Of a stretch of DNA of 8,872 bases, positions 5,481-8,872 are shown one piece after another; position 1 is the first letter of the stretch; each line of letters opens with the position of its first letter. This DNA comes from Desulfurivibrio alkaliphilus. Lineage in GTDB: Bacteria; Desulfobacterota; Desulfobulbia; Desulfobulbales; Desulfurivibrionaceae. The notes under the pieces are model-generated. The model had not been told where the DNA came from and made no database searches. It saw only the letters and a list, made by a program, of their open reading frames with translations. A program made the translations under genes and the position numbers. The DNA lies in NCBI GenBank assembly GCA_011048585.1, contig DSDS01000096.1, positions 1 through 8,872 on the forward strand, written 5' to 3'.

Positions 5481-6659
5481 ATGCAGACCCCTTTTCCTGT
5501 CCATCGGCAACGTTTCCCCTGGCGCGGCGGCAACCACTTTCAGTTGCTGGTGGATGGCGAAAATTTCTTTCCGGCCATGCTGGCCTCCATCCGGGGAGCC
5601 CGCCATTATGTGCTGCTGGAGATGTATCTGTTCGAGTCGGGGGCCGTAGCCGATGAATTTATTTCCGCCCTGACCGCCGCCGCCACCAACCGAGTCGGGG
5701 TATATCTGCTGGCCGATGACTTCGGAGCCCAGAAGTTGAACCAGGCCGACCGCCGCTTACTGCTGGCCGCCGGAGTGCGTCTGGCCTTCTACAACCCCTT
5801 GCGTTGCGGCAAATTGCGCCGCAACCTGTGGCGCGACCACCGCAAGCTGCTGGTGGTGGACAACCAGGTGGCCTACACCGGCGGCGCCGGAATCACCGAC
5901 GAATTCGCCCCCGGCCACCCCCTGCCCTGGCATGACCTGATGCTGGCGGTGCGCGGCCCCTGTGTCGGCGACTGGCACACCGCCTTTGCCCAGCTCTGGA
6001 ATCACACCAAGGGCGGCAAAGTTAGCCCGCTGCCCCTGAAACCGACCGTAAGCCCGCCGAGGCCCGATCAGAAACTGGGGTCAGGCCAGGCCGCCGGAAA
6101 GGGGCGGGTTACCCTCAACAACCCCATCCGCATGGAGATCAAGCGCTCCCTCCTCAAGCAGCTTCGCGCCGCCGAGAAGCGGATCTGGATTGCCAGCGCC
6201 TACTTCATCCCCTCCTGGAAAATCCGCCGCCGCCTCTACCAAGCCGCTCGCCGGGGCTGCGACGTGCGCCTGCTGCTGCCGGGGCCGCACACCGATCACC
6301 CCAGCGTGCGCCATGCCGGACACCGCTATTACCGCAAGCTGCTGGCCGCCGGGGTTCGGATCTTCGAACACCAACCCCGCTTCCTCCACGCCAAACTGCT
6401 GCTCTGCGACAACTGGGCCTCCATCGGCTCCAGCAACATCGATCGCTGGAATTTCCGCTGGAATCTGGAGGCCAATCAGGAGAGTGCCGATCGGCATCTA
6501 AACGACCAGCTGGTCGCCCTGTTTGAGCGGGATTTCGACCAGAGCCAGGAAATTTTCAGCAACCAATGGCAACATCGCCCCTGGTACTGCCGCCTGCAGG
6601 AACGATTCTGGGGGCGGATCGAACTGTGGCTGGAGCAGTTCAGTCAGGGCAAACCCTAA
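5481..6659 (+). CDS. cls: Cardiolipin synthase, ClsB-like (phospholipase D superfamily)
   Basis: The product (392 residues) is a two-domain phospholipase D superfamily enzyme that should join phosphatidyl groups to make cardiolipin at the inner membrane. Both HxKxxxxD catalytic motifs are intact: His120, Lys122 and Asp127 in HRKLLVVD, and His303, Lys305 and Asp310 in HAKLLLCD, the latter followed by IGSSNID (315-321). The N-terminal stretch WRGGNHFQLLVDGENFFPA (14-32) resembles the start of E. coli ClsB, and there are no N-terminal membrane helices as in ClsA. A proline-rich linker (about 178-208) separates the two halves. The frame is open back to a TTG at 5370, but those codons are unlike the family, so ATG 5481 was chosen; its ribosome site is weak. 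It is divergent from pssA, another phospholipid head-group enzyme. A generic PLD-family transphosphatidylase is the alternative. Confidence 0.92.
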   Translation: MQTPFPVHRQRFPWRGGNHFQLLVDGENFFPAMLASIRGARHYVLLEMYLFESGAVADEFISALTAAATNRVGVYLLADDFGAQKLNQADRRLLLAAGVRLAFYNPLRCGKLRRNLWRDHRKLLVVDNQVAYTGGAGITDEFAPGHPLPWHDLMLAVRGPCVGDWHTAFAQLWNHTKGGKVSPLPLKPTVSPPRPDQKLGSGQAAGKGRVTLNNPIRMEIKRSLLKQLRAAEKRIWIASAYFIPSWKIRRRLYQAARRGCDVRLLLPGPHTDHPSVRHAGHRYYRKLLAAGVRIFEHQPRFLHAKLLLCDNWASIGSSNIDRWNFRWNLEANQESADRHLNDQLVALFERDFDQSQEIFSNQWQHRPWYCRLQERFWGRIELWLEQFSQGKP

Positions 6660-6668
6660 CCGTGACGA

Positions 6669-6697
6669 TTGCGGCCATCGGGGTGGGATGCTATAAT
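6669..6697 (+). promoter_or_regulatory. Strong extended -10 promoter for the binding protein/HD-GYP operon
   Basis: TTGCGG (6669-6674) and a perfect TATAAT (6692-6697) are 17 nt apart. TG at 6689-6690 makes an extended -10 element (TGnTATAAT). Transcription would begin near 6704, about 49 nt before ATG 6753. The site begins 10 nt after the cls stop, so the downstream operon can be expressed independently of cls. Confidence 0.7.
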
Positions 6698-6738
6698 CCG
6701 ACGAGGGTTGGCAAAACTTTAAGGCAGTACCACCTAGT

Positions 6739-6747
6739 GGGGGGGGA
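6739..6747 (+). promoter_or_regulatory. G8A tract serving as ribosome binding site
   Basis: Eight consecutive Gs followed by A lie 5 nt before ATG 6753 and are the only plausible Shine-Dalgarno. CCAC (6730-6733) can pair with GTGG (6737-6740) across a 3-nt loop, so part of the tract could be occluded. A homopolymer here can slip during replication, changing the spacing. Confidence 0.5.
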
Positions 6748-6752
6748 CCAGG

Positions 6753-7586
6753 ATGCCGGGCAAACCGTTTATTTTTCTACTGATCTGGTGCTGGCTGGGA
6801 ACCGGGATCGCCCTGGCTGACGGCCCCCTCACCCTCTGGATCCACCCCTACCTGCCGGCCACCGAACTGACCAGCCGCTTTCTTCCCCTCACCCAATACC
6901 TCAGCCGGGAACTGGACCGCCCGGTGGAAGTTCGGGTCCAGCGCAGCTATCAGGCTCACCTGGAGATGACGGGCCGTGATCTCGCCGATATCGCCTACCT
7001 GGGACCGGCAATTTATGTTAATCTCACCAGGCAGTACGGACCCAAACCGCTGCTGGCCAAGCTGGAGATTGAGGGCACGGCCCATTTCCACGGCATGATC
7101 ATAGCCAGGACCGATGCCCCCATCCAGACCCTGTCCGATCTCAGGGGCAAAAGTTTCGCCTTCGGAGACCTCAATTCCACCATGAGCCATGTGGTCCCCC
7201 GGGCCATGCTCAAGGCCGCCGGCGTGGACCTCCATGACCTGGCCCACCACGATTTCCTGGGCTCTCACCACGATGTCGCCCTGGCGGTGCTGGGGGGCTA
7301 CTTCGACGCCGGGGCCGTCAAGCAGGAGGTGTACGCCATCTACCAGCCCCGGGGTCTGAAGATCGTGGCCCAAACCCCGGAAATTCCCAACCACCTCTTC
7401 CTGACCCGGAAGGATCTGTCCCCGGAACTGGTGACCCGGCTGCGCCAAGCCCTGCTGGCCATCAACCAGTTGCCCGACAAAGATGCACTGCTGACCACCC
7501 TGGAGGACTCAGCCACCGGCCTGTTGCCGGTGGCTGACGCGGATTACGATGATCTCCGCCGGGTCATCACGGAAGCGGTCCCATGA
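6753..7586 (+). CDS. Secreted PhnD-like periplasmic substrate-binding protein
   Basis: The 277-residue product starts with a hydrophobic signal peptide and a probable cleavage after ALA (residues 20-22); no lipobox is seen, so it should be a soluble periplasmic protein. The mature part matches the phosphate/phosphonate PhnD-like binding family: DIAYLGPAIYV (79-89), the variant ligand loop GDLNSTMSHVVPRAMLKAAG (138-157; many relatives read D-x-x-S-T-S-G here), and GSHHDVALAVLGGYFDAGAV (170-189). Such proteins usually feed an ABC importer, but no permease or ATPase gene lies beside it. Instead its TGA overlaps the start of a transmembrane HD-GYP gene (ATGA), so it is more likely the ligand-sensing partner of that protein. 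The ligand is unknown; a phosphonate, phosphate or other small anion would suit the fold. It has its own promoter downstream of cls. Confidence 0.9.
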   Translation: MPGKPFIFLLIWCWLGTGIALADGPLTLWIHPYLPATELTSRFLPLTQYLSRELDRPVEVRVQRSYQAHLEMTGRDLADIAYLGPAIYVNLTRQYGPKPLLAKLEIEGTAHFHGMIIARTDAPIQTLSDLRGKSFAFGDLNSTMSHVVPRAMLKAAGVDLHDLAHHDFLGSHHDVALAVLGGYFDAGAVKQEVYAIYQPRGLKIVAQTPEIPNHLFLTRKDLSPELVTRLRQALLAINQLPDKDALLTTLEDSATGLLPVADADYDDLRRVITEAVP

Positions 7587-8872
7587 GTCCGGACCTGCCG
7601 ACCGCTCCCCGCTTTTCCTACAGCCGAGTAATCATCGCCTTGGTGGCGCTGATGCTGGCCAGCCTGACCCTGATCGACCTGATGGTCCTGAAGCAGCAGC
7701 GCCAGAACCTGCTCAGGAATATCAAGGTCCAGGCCGCGGTGGAACTGGAGCAGGCCGCGACCTTTATGACCGAACCCCTGCTTCGCTACCGTTTTGCCGA
7801 CATCGAGCAGTTTATCCACCAGTGGGGGATCAACAATATCGAGGTGGTGCATTTTGAAGCGATCACCCCCCAAGGCCATCTCCTGACCGAATTCAAACGC
7901 CCGGTCACCTCCCCCCATCGTTTGAGGCTGGAAAAAGCTATCGAGGTTTCCGGCCGCCATCTTCTGACCCTGCGGCTGGAAAAGGATTACGCCCATACCG
8001 TGGAGATCCTGGCCCAGCTCCGCAACCGGCTGCTGCTCGCCTCCCTCTTCATCTCCGCCGCCCTGGGGATCAGCCTGTGGTTCATCTTCCGCCTGTTGGC
8101 CATCAGACCCCTGGAACAGGAGATCACCCGGCGGCGGGCGGCGGAGGCGGAGTTGGCCGAACTAAACCGTACGCTGGAGGAAAGGGTCCGGGCCCGGACC
8201 CGGGAGATCGCCAAGCTGCTCGACCTGGAGATCTACCTGCGCGAAATCATGGGCACCGTCTCCGACATCAACGGTCTGCTGCTGACCTCTCCCGACTTGG
8301 AAATTTTGTTAAACCAGGCCTGCGCCAGGTTTGTTCGCCACGGCCAGTACCGATTCTGCTGGTTGGGCCTGCTAGACCGAGGGGCAATCGGCACCGTTTA
8401 TCACTCCGGGACGCGGAACCCTTCTTCCGCCGCCCAAGCACCCCTGTCCACCCCACCCTACGACCTGAACGACCGGCGCTCCCCCTTCCATCTCCATCCG
8501 GCGGCCCGCTGTGGCCGGGAAAACAAAATTGTCATTGAAAAGAGCTCCCGCTATCCCCGGGAGTTGCCCCCCTGGCAGGATTCACGGGTTATCACCGACT
8601 TTCAGCAGGTGATCGCCCTGCCCCTGCGCCCGGAGAGCGGCCAACCTCCCCTGGGAGTGCTGGCGGTTTACACCTGGCGCCCCGAAGGGTTTGAGCCCGA
8701 AGAGATCGCCATGCTGGAAGAGCTGTCCGGGGATCTGGGCTTTGCCATCGCCTCCTTCCGCCGCCGGGAGGAGTTAAACCGCCTCACCGCCGAACGTAAC
8801 GCCAACTACGAGGAGACCATCCTCACCTTTGTCAAAATGATCGAGCAACGGGACACCTACACCGCCGGCCAC
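7583..8872 (+). CDS. Transmembrane GAF/HD-GYP signalling protein, probable c-di-GMP phosphodiesterase (partial, 430 residues)
   Basis: The gene starts at ATG 7583, overlapping the previous stop by 4 nt, and is open to the window end. Reading from the N-terminus: a transmembrane helix at about 15-36; a periplasmic domain of about 110 residues (37-149) that may be a small Cache/PAS-like sensor; a second helix at about 150-172; a charged coiled coil (about 176-216); and a GAF-like domain (about 225-397) ending ELSGDLGFAIASFRRREE. A short linker then leads to TFVKMIEQRDTYTAGH (415-430), the opening of an HD-GYP domain, where DxYTxGH precedes the metal-binding core. The remaining HD and GYP motifs lie beyond the edge, so activity cannot be judged. 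HD-GYP proteins generally hydrolyse cyclic-di-GMP. With the overlapping binding-protein gene upstream, the periplasmic domain probably receives its signal from that protein. Confidence 0.88.
   Translation, partial: MSPDLPTAPRFSYSRVIIALVALMLASLTLIDLMVLKQQRQNLLRNIKVQAAVELEQAATFMTEPLLRYRFADIEQFIHQWGINNIEVVHFEAITPQGHLLTEFKRPVTSPHRLRLEKAIEVSGRHLLTLRLEKDYAHTVEILAQLRNRLLLASLFISAALGISLWFIFRLLAIRPLEQEITRRRAAEAELAELNRTLEERVRARTREIAKLLDLEIYLREIMGTVSDINGLLLTSPDLEILLNQACARFVRHGQYRFCWLGLLDRGAIGTVYHSGTRNPSSAAQAPLSTPPYDLNDRRSPFHLHPAARCGRENKIVIEKSSRYPRELPPWQDSRVITDFQQVIALPLRPESGQPPLGVLAVYTWRPEGFEPEEIAMLEELSGDLGFAIASFRRREELNRLTAERNANYEETILTFVKMIEQRDTYTAGH

Noticed and set aside
6660..6752. Intrinsic terminator after cls
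   Set aside because: No GC-rich hairpin followed by a T-run was found; the interval is occupied by the next promoter and leader.
6777..7448. A 223-residue minus-strand frame opposite the PhnD-like gene
   Set aside because: It is a shadow of the real gene: low-complexity Gly/Gln/Val composition, no motif, and a convincing sense-strand gene with signal peptide.

Overview
The window is GC-rich and gene-dense, with genes linked by overlaps or short gaps. It looks like a chromosomal segment of an anaerobic, sulfur- or metal-metabolising bacterium of the Desulfobacterota (former Deltaproteobacteria), perhaps Desulfobulbales-like. This taxonomic guess rests on the style of the proteins, the pssA-leuA linkage and the Tat-exported molybdoenzyme, and no database search was possible. 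There is no sign of rRNA, tRNA, CRISPR, phage or transposon sequence.

The left 5.2 kb is read on the minus strand and looks like one co-oriented cluster. In transcription order it is pssA (phosphatidylserine synthase), leuA (2-isopropylmalate synthase), asd (aspartate-semialdehyde dehydrogenase), rsmD (16S rRNA guanine-N2 methyltransferase), coaD (phosphopantetheine adenylyltransferase), and the first 142 codons of a Tat-exported, Fe-S-containing molybdopterin oxidoreductase that runs off the left edge. Gaps are 58, -4 (ATGA overlap), 85, 4 and 16 nt, so most of it could be one transcript. The first five genes are housekeeping (membrane lipid, branched-chain and aspartate-family amino acids, ribosome modification, coenzyme A). 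The last one is a respiratory-type enzyme.

A 324-bp divergent intergenic region (5157-5480) separates this cluster from a plus-strand cardiolipin synthase of the ClsB type with two intact HKD motifs. Two phospholipid head-group enzymes therefore sit back to back. The region has an AT-richer core, several inverted repeats and a plausible plus-strand promoter.

The right 2.2 kb is the most interesting part. A strong-looking extended -10 promoter precedes a secreted PhnD-like periplasmic binding protein. Its stop codon overlaps, in an ATGA, the start of a membrane protein with two transmembrane helices, a small periplasmic domain, a coiled coil, a GAF-like domain and the beginning of an HD-GYP (cyclic-di-GMP phosphodiesterase) domain, cut by the window end. 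No ABC permease or ATPase lies beside them in the window. The likely reading is a two-gene sensory module in which a periplasmic ligand is captured by the binding protein and relayed through the membrane to control c-di-GMP turnover.
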